Assembly (NCBI GenBank): GCA_016213845.1
Contig: JACQZN010000015.1
Span: 99,117-163,116 of the forward strand
Source of the DNA: Candidatus Wallbacteria bacterium
GTDB taxonomy: Bacteria; Muiribacteriota; UBA6191; JACPRK01
DNA: 64,000 bases
Direction of reading: 5' to 3'
Position numbers and translations under genes: made by a program. Below the pieces are notes generated by a model. That model searched no databases. It had not been told where the DNA came from and saw only the letters and a list, made by a program, of their open reading frames with translations. Below, in pieces: positions 17,097-25,072 of this stretch; the stretch's first letter is position 1; every line of letters starts with the position of its first letter.

Positions 17097-17111
17097 CGGC
17101 ACGTCGATTGC
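17097..17111 (+). promoter_or_regulatory. sigma-54 promoter of the triheme cytochrome
   Basis: CGGCACGTCGATTGC has exact GG-N10-GC spacing and one mismatch to consensus. The transcript would start near 17123, 62 nt before the ATG at 17185. Confidence 0.75.
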
Positions 17112-17184
17112 GGCTTCCGATCCAGCCAACTGAGGAGATCCCGGCGGATCTCCCACTACCCTCACGAAGGAGGAACCAATCCCG

Positions 17185-17691
17185 ATGAGACGATTCGCAC
17201 GTACTCTCGGCATGGCGCTCGCCTGCCTGGCCCTGCTCGGCATGGCGTCCGCGGTGCTCGCGGAGTCCAAGTTCAAGAACATCAAGGCGCTCAAGGGCAA
17301 GAGCGACGACGAGATCAAGAAGGCCATGTCCGAGTGGAACAAGTCGCTCGGCGTGAAGTGCCTGGGTTGTCACAAGAACCTCAAGACGCCCGATCTCGAC
17401 GACCATCCCGCCAAGGAAGCCACGCGCGCCATGGTCAAGCTCACCGACGAGGCCAACGCGGCGATTCCCGGCGACGTCAAGATCACCTGCTGGGGCTGCC
17501 ACCGAGGCAACCTAAAGGTCGGCAAGGTGGACGACAACGTCCCCGTCGAGAAGGGCAAGGAAGAAGTCAGCAAGAAGATGAAGGAAATGACGGTCTCCCT
17601 GGGCCAGAAGTTCTCGGCAGAGCTCAAGGGCGGCTCCATCACGTGCGGCACCTGCCATCACGGCGCCGCGAAGATCCCGGCCAAGCCCTGA
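17185..17691 (+). CDS. Triheme cytochrome c, reaction-centre-cytochrome-like family
   Basis: 168 residues with a signal peptide (MRRFARTLGMALACLALLG...VLAE). The mature start FKNIKALKGKSDDEIKKAMSEWNKSLGVKCLGCH matches the pattern of the photosynthetic reaction-centre cytochrome c subunit family, which is common in non-phototrophic Acidobacteriota. There are three CxxCH motifs (CLGCH, CWGCH, CGTCH). Likely a soluble periplasmic electron carrier between the Rieske/b complexes and terminal enzymes. It has an AAGGAGG ribosome site and its own sigma-54 promoter. Confidence 0.85.
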   Translation: MRRFARTLGMALACLALLGMASAVLAESKFKNIKALKGKSDDEIKKAMSEWNKSLGVKCLGCHKNLKTPDLDDHPAKEATRAMVKLTDEANAAIPGDVKITCWGCHRGNLKVGKVDDNVPVEKGKEEVSKKMKEMTVSLGQKFSAELKGGSITCGTCHHGAAKIPAKP

Positions 17692-17743
17692 GCGGCTTGA
17701 ACCCTCTCCACGCGCCGCGCGCCGGAGTGGCGTGTGGGGGGGG

Positions 17744-17882
17744 GAGGCTTGAGGCTTGAGGAGTGAGGCTTGAGGAGTGAGGCTTCAGGGATCAGGCTTC
17801 AGGGATCAGGGGCAAGGTCGAGGGGCTTCGGTTCTACTCGCTACTCACTACTCACTTCTCACTACTCACTACTCACTACTCC
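17744..17882. repeat. Two period-7 repeat arrays (TGAGGCT and ACTACTC families)
   Basis: 17744-17810 repeats TTGAGGC-like heptads, drifting into CAGGGAT/CAGGCTT variants. 17834-17882 repeats CTACTCA heptads. They fill the gap between two convergent genes, the triheme cytochrome and the CDF transporter. Confidence 0.85.
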
Positions 17883-17886
17883 ATTC

Positions 17887-18774
17887 TCAACTATCCGCGT
17901 CGCTGCTGCGGAAGGGCTCGACGTGGATCAGCGCATCGGTCACGTTCGGGAACTCGGCCTTGAGCCGGTCCTTGACGCGGTGCGCAATGGAGTGGCCTGC
18001 GAGTACGGTGAGGGCGGGGTCGACCTGGATGTGCAGGTCGACGTGCACGTCGTCGGGACGGCCGCGGCTGCGTAGCTTGTGGCAGCTGGCGACGCCCTCG
18101 ACGGAAAGAATGACTGGCTCCAGGCGGGCCGCCGGAATCGCCTCGGCGTCGAGCAAGACGGGGACGGTCTGCTGCACGAGACCCACGCCGACCCAGGCGA
18201 TGATGCCGGTCACGGCCAGGGCCACCATCGGGTCGAGGTAGGCGTGGCCTGCCATCGTGAAGGCCAGGCTGGCCAGAACACCGATGCTGACGAGGACGTC
18301 GCTCAGGGTGTGGCTGGAGTCTGCGAGCAGAAAGTCGCTGCCCAGGTCCCGGGCCGAACGCCGCTCCAGGACCGTGACGACAGCGTTGACGACGATGGTT
18401 GCCGCCATGACGGCCAGCGCCTCCCGGGTCGGCGCCGCTGGCGTGCCCCCTGTGAGACGGGACGAGGCCTCGCGGAAGACCTCCACGGCCGTGTTGAGGA
18501 CGAGGACCGCCACGGCCAGCGCGGCGAACGTCTCGAACTTGCGATGGCCGTAGGGGTGGCTCTCGTCAGCCGGCTCGTGGGCCGCGGAGACGCCGACCAG
18601 GCCGATGACGTTGGCGAGCGCGTCTAGCATGGAATGGTAGGCGTCGGCCTGCATCGCGATGGAGCGCGTGAGCCGTCCGTAGTAGAGCTTGGCGAGCGCG
18701 ACGGCCAGGTTTGCGGCGAAGACCCAGGCGATGGTGAACTGGACCTGCCTGAGCTTTCCCGACGCGAGCGACAT
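17887..18774 (-). CDS. Cation diffusion facilitator (CDF) metal transporter
   Basis: 295 residues, proton-coupled export of a divalent metal from the cytoplasm. Six membrane segments are followed by a cytoplasmic ferredoxin-like domain (VDLHIQVDPALTVLAGHSIAHRVKDRL). Transport-site motifs are DAYHSMLD in TM2 and SHTLSD in TM5 (HxxxD type, zinc-like rather than the all-Asp iron type). It is divergent from the cNMP-domain gene. Its metal may be zinc, cobalt or manganese. Confidence 0.9.
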   Translation of the reverse strand: MSLASGKLRQVQFTIAWVFAANLAVALAKLYYGRLTRSIAMQADAYHSMLDALANVIGLVGVSAAHEPADESHPYGHRKFETFAALAVAVLVLNTAVEVFREASSRLTGGTPAAPTREALAVMAATIVVNAVVTVLERRSARDLGSDFLLADSSHTLSDVLVSIGVLASLAFTMAGHAYLDPMVALAVTGIIAWVGVGLVQQTVPVLLDAEAIPAARLEPVILSVEGVASCHKLRSRGRPDDVHVDLHIQVDPALTVLAGHSIAHRVKDRLKAEFPNVTDALIHVEPFRSSDADS

Positions 18775-18796
18775 GGCCCCGAATCTATACCATCTC

Positions 18797-18811
18797 TGGT
18801 ACGGAAGTTGC
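18797..18811 (+). promoter_or_regulatory. sigma-54 promoter of the cNMP-domain gene
   Basis: TGGTACGGAAGTTGC, exact GG-N10-GC, one mismatch. The transcript start would be near 18823, 92 nt before the ATG at 18915. Confidence 0.75.
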
Positions 18812-18914
18812 GACCCTGGAGCCGGAAGCTCGGCACGACGCCAGGAGCGTAGTGCGGCACGGTTTCCGGTCGCTCGCTACCGGACGCGCAGTTCTCGCTC
18901 CCCCGGAGGCTGCT

Positions 18915-19421
18915 ATGACGGATCGAATGGACATCGGAGGCTCCTGGGTCACTCCGGCCCGGCTCGTCGGCTACCTCTCAGGGCTTCGGTTCTTCGAGGG
19001 AATTGGACCAGAGGAGCTCTCGCGCCTGGAGCCGCTATTGCGCGCCGTCTGCATCCCGGCCGGTGTCACGCTCTTCCGCGAGGGGGATCCGGCGCTGGAC
19101 CTCTACTTCGTCATCGAGGGCCGAGTGGCCATCGCCCACGTGTTCCCCGGCCGCGAGCCGCTCCGGATCGGGCACGCCGGGAAGGGCGAGCTCTTCGGCT
19201 GGTCGGCCGTGGTCCCGCCTCACGAAGAGACTGCGACGGCCGAGACGGTCGAACCGACGATTGCGGTGGTGCTGGAGGGCCGGGCGCTGCGGGCTCTGTG
19301 CGATGCCGACGACAAGCTGGCACTCTTCTTTGCCAGGCGGCTCAACCTGGTCCTGGCGGCGCGGCTCCATGCGGTGCGGGCGGAGGTGTTCGGCCTGATG
19401 TCCCGTCTGCCGGCCCGTTGA
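18915..19421 (+). CDS. Stand-alone cyclic-nucleotide-binding (cNMP) domain protein
   Basis: 168 residues from ATG 18915, which has GGAGG five bases upstream; longer in-frame starts exist but lack this. One cNMP beta-roll is visible (LYFVIEGRVAIAHVFPG, then GELFGWSAVV), followed by a helix. No DNA-binding helix-turn-helix follows, so it is not a standard Crp/Fnr regulator. A sensor or adaptor role is possible. A sigma-54 promoter precedes it and the oxidase operon is convergent with it. Confidence 0.8.
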   Translation: MTDRMDIGGSWVTPARLVGYLSGLRFFEGIGPEELSRLEPLLRAVCIPAGVTLFREGDPALDLYFVIEGRVAIAHVFPGREPLRIGHAGKGELFGWSAVVPPHEETATAETVEPTIAVVLEGRALRALCDADDKLALFFARRLNLVLAARLHAVRAEVFGLMSRLPAR

Positions 19422-19614
19422 GCTGGGCCCGAGCCAGGGCCCTGGCGACGACGCCTCCGGTGGCGACGCCGACGACGATCGGCACGGCGATCAGCCCGGC
19501 CAGCAGCCACAGGAGCACGCGATCCATGCTCTGCTGGCCGCCGCACGTGGGGCAGGCCGTGACAGCGGCCGCGCAGGCGAACATCAGCGCGCCCGCGACG
19601 AGAGAGCTTCTCAA
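19342..19614 (-). CDS. Small membrane protein at the 3' end of the oxidase operon
   Basis: 90 residues from a TTG that overlaps the stop of the COX4-like gene (TTGA). It has an N-terminal hydrophobic segment with VTACPTCGGQQSMD, then a second hydrophobic segment, then a Pro/Gly-rich tail. The last 80 bp overlap the convergent cNMP gene. I recognise no family. The coupling to the oxidase operon and two membrane segments argue for a real gene, but the overlap and TTG start lower confidence. Confidence 0.45.
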   Translation of the reverse strand: MRSSLVAGALMFACAAAVTACPTCGGQQSMDRVLLWLLAGLIAVPIVVGVATGGVVARALARAQLNGPADGTSGRTPPPAPHGAAPPGPG

Positions 19615-19883
19615 CGGCCGTTCTCCAAGATCAGCACGACCGCGAAGAGGGCCGTGAAGGCGAACGGGCTGAGCGCCACGGCTCCGAGCCACGCCTTCTC
19701 CCACCAGAGGTGCATGTAGAAGAGGCCGACCGCTGCGGCCTTGAAGCCGGACATCACGATCAGACCGGCCAGCACGGTGCTCTTCCCGAGCCCGACCTGG
19801 GTGATGATGACCTCCGCGATCGTGAGCGCGAAGAGCGCTCCCCATATGGCCAGGTACAGCTTGACGCGTGGAGTGATCTGCAT
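19611..19883 (-). CDS. Cytochrome c oxidase subunit IV (prokaryotic COX4-like)
   Basis: 90 residues with three membrane segments (LYLAIWGALFALTIAEVII, a central one, and SPFAFTALFAVVLIL). The 'FKAAAVGLFYMHLWWEK' stretch is typical of the small subunit IV of bacterial heme-copper oxidases, which helps stability. It follows the subunit III genes. Confidence 0.85.
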   Translation of the reverse strand: MQITPRVKLYLAIWGALFALTIAEVIITQVGLGKSTVLAGLIVMSGFKAAAVGLFYMHLWWEKAWLGAVALSPFAFTALFAVVLILENGR

Positions 19884-19904
19884 GGCGCTCCTGTAGGACT
19901 TGCT

Positions 19905-20501
19905 TCAGACGAGGTAGACGAAGGTGAAGATGAGGATCCAGATGAGATCGACGAAGTGCCAGAAGAGGCCCGCGATCTCGATGTGGCTATCGCCGTGGCC
20001 GACGAACTTGCCCGCCAGCACGCCGCAGAGCAGGGTCGATAGGTAGAGCACGCCGCTGGCGACGTGGGCCCCGTGGAAGCCGGTAAGGGTGAAGAAGGTG
20101 GCCCCGAACAGGCTCGAGGAGAGCGACAGGCCGCCCGAGATCAGGTGGTGGTACTCGTAAGCCTGGATCGAAAGGAAGCAGAGGCCGCCCGCGACCGTGG
20201 CGCCGAGCCAGCGGATGACGCTCTTGCGATCGCCGGTTTCGGCAGCGGAGACGGCCAGCACCATACTGACGCTGGAGCAGATGAGGACGAACGTGTTGAG
20301 CGCGGTCAGCGGGATATCGAGCACCGAGGACGGCACGGGCCAGGTCGGGGACCACGACCTGAGCGAGGCGTAGCCGATCAGCAGCCCGCCGAACGAGAGG
20401 GCGTCGGTGACGAGGAAGATCCACATCCCGACCTTGCCGGCGGACGGCTCGCTGTGGGCGTGTGGGACGGGGAGACTATCGATGGTCGCTTCGGCCTGCA
20501 T
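19905..20501 (-). CDS. ctaE: Cytochrome c oxidase subunit III
   Basis: 198 residues from ATG 20501 with AAGGAG upstream. It opens with a soluble MQAEATIDSLPVPHAHSE segment, then five membrane segments. 'FFTLTGFHGAHVASGVLYL' and 'GLFWHFVDLIWILIF' are subunit III signatures. It is the second of two subunit-III-like genes in the operon and the better match to the family. Confidence 0.9.
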   Translation of the reverse strand: MQAEATIDSLPVPHAHSEPSAGKVGMWIFLVTDALSFGGLLIGYASLRSWSPTWPVPSSVLDIPLTALNTFVLICSSVSMVLAVSAAETGDRKSVIRWLGATVAGGLCFLSIQAYEYHHLISGGLSLSSSLFGATFFTLTGFHGAHVASGVLYLSTLLCGVLAGKFVGHGDSHIEIAGLFWHFVDLIWILIFTFVYLV

Positions 20502-20514
20502 CCGGACTCCTTGG

Positions 20515-21105
20515 TCAGAAGACAAACACGGTGAGGAAGAGCGCGGCCCAGGCCACGCCCAGGAAGTGCCAGAACATCGCGCAGAGGCGCACGCGCGCGG
20601 CGAGCTGCTGGCCACGGGGCTCGCTCACCAGCGCGCCCGGGAGGACCCACGCCAGCGCCCCCAGGCCCGCCGCCAGGTGCAGCGCATGGCAGCCGGCCAG
20701 CAGCAGGAAGACGCTTCGCATCAGGCCGAATTGCGGCGCCGCCCGGAGCGCGCTCCAGACGGGGAGCTGCAAGACCAGGAAGAGGACGCCCAGCGCCATG
20801 GTGGCGCCGAGCGCGCCTGCGCACCGGATGGCGGATGCGGCCTGTATCTGGGCGCGCGCCATCGAGACGCTGGAGACCGCGAGCACCAGGGTATTGGCGG
20901 CCGCCATCAGCAGAGGCGGGGGCGGGCAGCCGGCCGGCGGCCAGACCGGCTGCTGGGCGCGCAGCATGGCGTAGCTCATCAGGAGCGAGCCGAAGAGCAC
21001 GGCCCCGGACCCGAGGAAGAGAGACATTCCGACGACGTCGGCCAGCTCACCGTGGGTCGCCACGGGCGCGACGGGAGAGACCTCGCAGGCCGCGATGTCG
21101 CTCAT
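20515..21105 (-). CDS. Second subunit III-like protein of the cytochrome c oxidase
   Basis: 196 residues with five membrane segments and the subunit III ending (FWHFLGVAWAALFLTVFVF), plus 'LAGCHALHLAAGLGAL' in place of the usual GFHGxHV. It starts one base after the subunit I stop. Duplicated subunit III genes occur in some oxidase operons; one may be an assembly or accessory form. Confidence 0.85.
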   Translation of the reverse strand: MSDIAACEVSPVAPVATHGELADVVGMSLFLGSGAVLFGSLLMSYAMLRAQQPVWPPAGCPPPPLLMAAANTLVLAVSSVSMARAQIQAASAIRCAGALGATMALGVLFLVLQLPVWSALRAAPQFGLMRSVFLLLAGCHALHLAAGLGALAWVLPGALVSEPRGQQLAARVRLCAMFWHFLGVAWAALFLTVFVF

Positions 21106-21106
21106 C

Positions 21107-22873
21107 TCAGACCGCCACCGCCTCGGAGTCCGAGGGAGGCGCCGGTGGAGTTAGAGGAGTCTCCGGAGCCTGTGACTCCCATTGTCCGATCCAGTCGCGG
21201 TCCGGCACGTCGGGCCGGCTGTGCTCGTGCGGGCCCCGGTGCACGTCGGGGATGACGTCGAAGTTCTCGTGCGGAGGGGGCGAAGGTGTGAGCCACTCGA
21301 GCGTGGTGGCTTCCCAGGGGTTTGCGGGGGCCCGCTCGCCCGCCCAGAGGCTCCGCGCGACGTTCCAGACGAAGATGAGCTGGGCCAGCCCCAGGACCAT
21401 TGCGGCGAAGGTGATCAGCTGGTTCACGGGCTGGAACTGGACGAGGTACTTGTACGAAGTCGGTTCGTAGAGGCGCCTTGGCATGCCACCGTAGCCCTCG
21501 ATCAACATCGGGAAGAAGACCAGGTTGAGCGGCAGGAACGTGAACCAGAAGTGCAGCCGGGCCAGCTCGGGGCAAAGCATCCGCCCGAACATCTTCGGGA
21601 ACCAGAAGTAGATGGCGGCCAGGCTCCCGAAGAGCACCGAAGCGGCCATCGTGTAGTGGAAGTGCCCGACGACGAAGGCCGTGTCGTGGAGGTAGATGTC
21701 GGTGGTGATGGCGCCCAGGAAGAGGCCGGTGAGCCCGCCCATGCCGAAGACGAAGACGACGCCGAGCGCGAAAAGCATCGCGGGCTCCAGACGGATGGAG
21801 CCGCGCCAGATCGTGCCGAGCCAGTTGAGGAAGAGCACGGAGGACGGGATGCTGATGAGCATCGTGAGGGACATGAAGGCCTTTCCGAGACCGGGGGAGA
21901 GGCCGACCGTGTACATGTGGTGGCCGTAGACGACGGTCGAAAGGACCACGATGGAGCTCATGGCGATTGCGGTCGCCTTGAAGCCGAAGGCGGGTTTGCG
22001 ACTGAAAACAGCCAGCAGGTCCGAGACTATGCCCCAGGCCGGCAGGATGAGGATGTAGACCTCCGGATGGCCGAAGATCCAGAAGAGGTGCTGGAAGAGA
22101 AGCGGATCACCTGCGGAGCCGGGTTGGGCGCCGGAGACGAAGAATCCGGTGTTGGCGACGCGGTCGAGGATCAGCATCAGCAGCGCCGCCGCGATGACCG
22201 GGACGAAGAGGATGTTGAGCACCGCGGCCAACCCCAGCCCCCAGACGGAGAGCGGCATCCGGAAGAAGCCCATCCCGGGCGCGCGGAGCATGAGGATGGT
22301 CGTCACGTAGTTGATGGCACCCATGAGGGTGCTGACGCCGCCGAGGAACAGGCTGACCGCCCAGAGCGTCTGGCCCAGCCCGGGGGTGGCGGTCGCGCCG
22401 CTGAGCGGGGGATAGGCGGTCCAGCCGGCCATGGCGGCACCGCCCTCGACGAAGAAAGAGCCGGCGAGCACGACACCGGAGGCCGCGGCCACCCAGAAGC
22501 TGAGCATGTTGAGGAACGGGAACGCCATGTCGCGGGCGCCGATCATCAGCGGGATGCAGAGGTTGCCGAAGGCGCCGATGAGCATCGGGGTGATCGCGAA
22601 GAAGATCATGATCGTCCCGTGCATCGTGAAGAGCATCGTGTAGCCCTCGGGGCTGATCGCGCCGGCGGTGGCGCTGAAGAGGTACTGGCCGACGATCGGC
22701 ACCGGCTTCCCGGGGAAGGCCAGCTGCCACCGGATGAGGAGGGCCAGGACTCCGCCGAGCCCGAGGAACAGCAAGCCAAGGAGCAGGAACTGCTTGGCGA
22801 TGACCTTGTGGTCGCGGGAAAAGACGACTCGAGAGAGAAATCCAGTCGGTTCCGCGTGGTGGGCGTCGTGCAT
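21107..22873 (-). CDS. ctaD: Cytochrome c oxidase subunit I (A1-type heme-copper oxidase)
   Basis: 588 residues and about 12 membrane segments; reduces O2 to water and pumps protons. GHPEVYILILP carries the CuB histidine, the cross-linked Tyr and the D-channel Glu of A1-type oxidases. GHHMYTVG gives the other two CuB histidines. GHFHYTMAAS gives the heme ligands. GNLCIPLMIGARDMAFP is the usual D-channel entry stretch. ATG overlaps the subunit II stop (ATGA). Confidence 0.97.
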   Translation of the reverse strand: MHDAHHAEPTGFLSRVVFSRDHKVIAKQFLLLGLLFLGLGGVLALLIRWQLAFPGKPVPIVGQYLFSATAGAISPEGYTMLFTMHGTIMIFFAITPMLIGAFGNLCIPLMIGARDMAFPFLNMLSFWVAAASGVVLAGSFFVEGGAAMAGWTAYPPLSGATATPGLGQTLWAVSLFLGGVSTLMGAINYVTTILMLRAPGMGFFRMPLSVWGLGLAAVLNILFVPVIAAALLMLILDRVANTGFFVSGAQPGSAGDPLLFQHLFWIFGHPEVYILILPAWGIVSDLLAVFSRKPAFGFKATAIAMSSIVVLSTVVYGHHMYTVGLSPGLGKAFMSLTMLISIPSSVLFLNWLGTIWRGSIRLEPAMLFALGVVFVFGMGGLTGLFLGAITTDIYLHDTAFVVGHFHYTMAASVLFGSLAAIYFWFPKMFGRMLCPELARLHFWFTFLPLNLVFFPMLIEGYGGMPRRLYEPTSYKYLVQFQPVNQLITFAAMVLGLAQLIFVWNVARSLWAGERAPANPWEATTLEWLTPSPPPHENFDVIPDVHRGPHEHSRPDVPDRDWIGQWESQAPETPLTPPAPPSDSEAVAV

Positions 22874-23697
22874 CAGTTCCGGGCCTCCCAGTCCCAGCCC
22901 CAGTTTGCGGACTTGTCGTCCGCGTCGTACTCCTCCTCGGCGTCCTTCAACTGGGCCGCGATCCAGGCCTCGAAGTCGGCGGGCTCGTCGACGATGAACT
23001 GCCCGCGCATCTTGTAGTGCCCCAGGCCGCAGAGCTCGGCGCAGGCCAGCTCGTAGTCACCGGGGGCCGTGGCCTGGAACCAGAGCTGCGTCTGGCGGCC
23101 GGGGATGGCGTCCTGCTTGAGGCGGACGTTCGGCAGAAAGAGGCTGTGGATGACGTCCTTGGAGCGCAGCTGCATCAAGATCGGCTTGCCCTTGGGGACG
23201 TGGAGCAGCGCCGTCGTCTCGACGTCGTCTGCGGTGTTGAACTTGGCGTCGGGGCCTGCGTAGCGGAAGTGCCACTCGAACTGCTGCCCCAGCACCTGAA
23301 TCTTGACGACGTCCTTGCCCGTGGGAAACTTCCAGAAGATCTCGGAGGCGTCGTGCGCCGAGGTTGCGATGAGGCGCATGTCGATCAGCATGAAGACGCT
23401 GGCGGCCAGGGCCCCCGTCATCAATAGATGCCTGGGCTGGTTGCCCTCGATGTACTCGGCCGAGTGGCCCGGACGGGCTCGAAAGCGAACCAGGCAGTAG
23501 CCCATCACGAAGAGAACGATCGCGAAGTAGATCGTGATCAGCCGTGTCGTGTACCCGAAGGCCTCGTCGATCCGGTGCCCCTCGACAGAGATGTCGACGG
23601 GGGGAGAGTAGGAGAGGAGCACGGTCAGCAGACCGCCGCCCAGCACTACCAGGAGGGACCAGGCCAGTACGTTGGATTGTCTATTCTCGGAGCTCAT
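22873..23697 (-). CDS. ctaC: Cytochrome c oxidase subunit II
   Basis: 274 residues with two N-terminal membrane segments and a periplasmic cupredoxin domain. The CuA site is CAELCGLGHYKM (C-x3-C-x3-H-x2-M) with the upstream His in KDVIHSLFLP. It takes electrons from a soluble cytochrome c; no fused cytochrome domain is present, so the triheme cytochrome nearby may be the donor. First gene of the oxidase operon; no sigma-54 promoter was found ahead of it, unlike its neighbours. Confidence 0.96.
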   Translation of the reverse strand: MSSENRQSNVLAWSLLVVLGGGLLTVLLSYSPPVDISVEGHRIDEAFGYTTRLITIYFAIVLFVMGYCLVRFRARPGHSAEYIEGNQPRHLLMTGALAASVFMLIDMRLIATSAHDASEIFWKFPTGKDVVKIQVLGQQFEWHFRYAGPDAKFNTADDVETTALLHVPKGKPILMQLRSKDVIHSLFLPNVRLKQDAIPGRQTQLWFQATAPGDYELACAELCGLGHYKMRGQFIVDEPADFEAWIAAQLKDAEEEYDADDKSANWGWDWEARN

Positions 23698-23773
23698 CGC
23701 ATCACCCGGACGGAGACTAGTGGCACCAATCGAGTTGATGCCGTGACGCGAGTTACCAAAGTGAAAGAAATTT

Positions 23774-24000
23774 GGAGAATCGGGGGGCGAGAATCGAGAA
23801 TCGAGAATCGAGCAGGGGGCACGAGGTCAAGGGGAGAGGGCGCGCTGCCCTGACCACTCGATTGCCTTCCCGCCCAAGAGAAGCTGAGCCGAATGCCGCG
23901 AACGTCCCGGCCTGGCCCACTCCCTTCTGGCCGCGACCCGGCCTCACCTCGCAGGCGCACACTCGAGGCCTGATTCTCGCTCCTCGATTCTCGATTCTCT
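23774..24000. repeat. Inverted pair of period-7 arrays (GAGAATC family)
   Basis: 23774-23813 repeats GAGAATC heptads; 23971-24000 carries the reverse complement (GATTCTC). They flank about 155 bp within the 368-bp gap between the divergent oxidase operon and the Crp-type gene. Apart from these and the promoter at 24023 I see nothing else in the gap. Confidence 0.85.
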
Positions 24001-24022
24001 TCCCGCTACTGCAATCACCGAT

Positions 24023-24037
24023 TGGCAGCGGAATTGC
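24023..24037 (+). promoter_or_regulatory. sigma-54 promoter of the Crp-family regulator
   Basis: TGGCAGCGGAATTGC, exact GG-N10-GC; two mismatches at the end of the -24 element. The transcript would start near 24049, 17 nt before the ATG. Confidence 0.62.
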
Positions 24038-24065
24038 GGATGGCGCCAAGAGGAAGGAAGGTGCG

Positions 24066-24791
24066 ATGACCGTGGAAGGCTATGCGCTGCTGAGACGAAT
24101 TCCGGAGCTGCTCCGAGTGCCCGAGGACGAGATCGTGCGAGTTGCGCGAGTGGCGAAGTTCCGCTCGCTGCGCCGCAAAGAGGTGCTGTTCGTCGAGTCG
24201 AACCAGCCTGCCGGACTGTATCTGGTGGAGTCGGGCTGGCTGAAGACCTTCCGCAAGTCGTGCGCGGGACGAGAAGTCCTGCTGGACGTGCTGGGCCCGG
24301 TCGAAGCGGTAGGGCCCTGCTGCGGGCCGGCCTCCAACTGCACGTTCGGTTGTTCGGCCCAGGCACTCACCGCCGCGCGAGTCCTGGTCGTCAACGGCGC
24401 GGACTGGCGCGCCATCTCGGCGGACTGCCCGTCGGCCTGCGCAGCTCTGACGGACATGCTGTTCCGGTCACGGAGACGCTGCGTCGACCTGGCCGTCGAG
24501 CTGGCCCTCCACGACATCGACAGCCGTCTGGCGTCGCTGCTCCTGAAGCTGGCCGGGTACCGCGGAGAAACCGACAGCAGCATCCGCCGAGTGGTGCAGG
24601 TGCTCAGCCAGCAGGACATGGCCAGCGCCATCGGGACGGCGCGTGAAGTCGTCACACGCCACGTTGCGCGGCTTGTCGACCGAGGCGTCCTGGGGCGATC
24701 GGGCCGGCGCATCGTCGTCAACCAACCAGCCGTACTCCAGTCGATCGCGCTCGGCCAGCAGGCCGACGTCTCGGCCGCCTGCCCCGCCTGA
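24066..24791 (+). CDS. Crp/Fnr-family transcription regulator with a central cysteine cluster
   Basis: 241 residues. A cNMP-type beta-roll (LYLVESGWLKTF) is followed by a dimer helix and a C-terminal helix-turn-helix (LSQQDMASAIGTAREVVTRHVARL, with the family's E-x2-T-R). The N-terminal cysteines of Fnr are absent. Instead the beta-roll carries GPCCGPASNCTFGC, four cysteines in 11 residues, with others close by, which suggests an Fe-S, metal or thiol sensor. AGGAAGG ribosome site. It faces the oxidase operon, so oxygen or redox control of that operon is plausible. Confidence 0.9.
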   Translation: MTVEGYALLRRIPELLRVPEDEIVRVARVAKFRSLRRKEVLFVESNQPAGLYLVESGWLKTFRKSCAGREVLLDVLGPVEAVGPCCGPASNCTFGCSAQALTAARVLVVNGADWRAISADCPSACAALTDMLFRSRRRCVDLAVELALHDIDSRLASLLLKLAGYRGETDSSIRRVVQVLSQQDMASAIGTAREVVTRHVARLVDRGVLGRSGRRIVVNQPAVLQSIALGQQADVSAACPA

Positions 24792-24843
24792 CGGCGAACG
24801 GCCCGTGGCCGCCGGCAGGCCCGCGGAGGCCGCGTGCGGCCTG

Positions 24844-24913
24844 GAAAACCCGTGGCGTCTACCTGTACCGGGTTTCTTCAGAAACCCGGTACAGGTAGAC
24901 GCCACGGGTTTTC
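24844..24913. repeat. Orphan REP-like perfect palindrome (34-bp arms)
   Basis: The arms 24844-24877 and 24880-24913 are exact reverse complements around a 2-nt centre, running from GAAAACCCGTGG to GGTTTCT. The outer GAAAACC ends resemble those of the palindromes by the RAYT gene, but the inner sequence differs. It lies in the 281-bp gap between the Crp-type and CBS genes and may also stop transcription. Confidence 0.9.
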
Positions 24914-25072
24914 AGGTGGGCGCCGCCGGTTCTCGCCACGAATTTTCCCGGGCGGCCCGGGTACTCGAGACTGGCCCCAGGACACACGGGGGACATAGAG
25001 TCCCGATTGTGCTTGGAGGCACATCTGGCCTCCGTCTTGCGGACTGAGAGGGCGAACAGGAGGAACGTCACC

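Noticed and set aside
17744..17882. Possible CRISPR array
   Set aside because: Units are 7 bp with no spacers and no cas genes are nearby.
23698..24065. A sigma-54 promoter for the oxidase operon on the minus strand
   Set aside because: The only GG-N10-GC candidates there lack the TTGC -12 element and have poor -24 matches.
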